Shown one piece after another: positions 6,033 through 6,143 of a DNA stretch of 6,143 nt (position 1 is its first letter; every line of letters begins with the position of its first letter). Source of the DNA: Planctomycetota bacterium (GTDB lineage: Bacteria; Planctomycetota; Phycisphaerae; WQYP01); the NCBI GenBank assembly GCA_021828925.1, contig JAJZCT010000220.1, positions 1 through 6,143 of the forward strand, read 5' to 3'. A program made the position numbers and the translations under genes. The notes beneath the pieces are model-generated. The model was not told where the DNA came from. It worked only from the letters and a program-made list of their open reading frames with translations, and did not search any database.

Positions 6033-6143
6033 TTTTTTCATCGCCTTTTTCCTGGCGTACCGTTGGCGTGCCAGTTCCTTCTCCCGTTCCAGACGTGCCA
6101 GTCCGGCCATCATGCCGGGGTCCATGGTGCCGTCCATAAAGGC
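6024..6143 (-). CDS. C-terminal 39 residues of an unrecognised protein (partial)
   Basis: The minus-strand frame enters from the right edge and ends at TAA 6024-6026. It reads AFMDGTMDPGMMAGLARLER, followed by a charged, helical, lysine/arginine-rich tail ending KKAMKKLT. The tail could be coiled-coil or nucleic-acid binding. I do not recognise the family. Because the next transporter sequence is broken, this gene may not belong to the sugar operon; a mobile-element protein or an ordinary neighbour are both possible. Coding is supported only by an open frame with a plausible amino-acid pattern. Confidence 0.4.
   Translation of the reverse strand, partial: AFMDGTMDPGMMAGLARLEREKELARQRYARKKAMKKLT

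Noticed and set aside
5879..6139. 86-codon plus-strand open frame
   Set aside because: It crosses the 3' end of the right-edge minus-strand gene, lacks a ribosome site, and shows no domain.
1..6143. CRISPR array, tRNA, rRNA, riboswitch or phage attachment site
   Set aside because: I saw no regularly spaced repeats, tRNA-like cloverleaf or conserved RNA motif in either strand by eye.

Overview
The window reads as part of a carbohydrate-use locus from a free-living polysaccharide degrader. The regulator is an AraC-type activator with a LacI-like sensor half (XylR type), and it sits with PfkB and cupin-isomerase genes and an exported family 2 glycoside hydrolase. That mix is typical of the Planctomycetota-Verrucomicrobiota-Lentisphaerota group. 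This placement rests on protein resemblance only. There is no rRNA or marker gene here.

Every convincing gene lies on the minus strand, so transcription runs from high to low coordinates. In transcription order: (1) 6024-6143, the last 39 codons of an unrecognised protein entering from the right edge; (2) about 5847-6023, a segment with no convincing gene that may be a mobile or repeated element; (3) 5634-5846, only the last two membrane helices and C-terminal signature of an MFS sugar transporter, whose 5' part is absent; (4) 4949-5620, a D-lyxose/mannose isomerase-type cupin; (5) 3885-4937, a class I aldolase-like TIM barrel, probably starting at GTG; (6) 2787-3848, a PfkB sugar kinase; (7) 1603-2790, the XylR-type regulator, whose ATG overlaps the kinase stop in an ATGA; (8) a 256-base regulatory gap; (9) 1-1346, the N-terminal 448 residues of a secreted GH2 beta-glycosidase running off the left edge.

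The likely logic is that the GH2 enzyme releases a sugar outside the cytoplasm, a transporter (here represented only by a 3' remnant) imports it, the cupin isomerase turns the aldose into a ketose, the PfkB kinase phosphorylates it, and the aldolase-like protein cleaves the ketose phosphate. The regulator would sense the sugar or an intermediate. Genes 4 to 7 are packed with gaps of at most 36 bases and look like one operon. The gap before the GH2 gene holds a plausible promoter and three related short repeats (AGTG, 4 or 6 bases, TTTTC), one abutting the -35 box, as expected for activator sites. The most notable features are this isomerase-aldolase-kinase trio of unassigned substrate, the candidate operator set, and the broken transporter beside a sequence segment of unknown origin.
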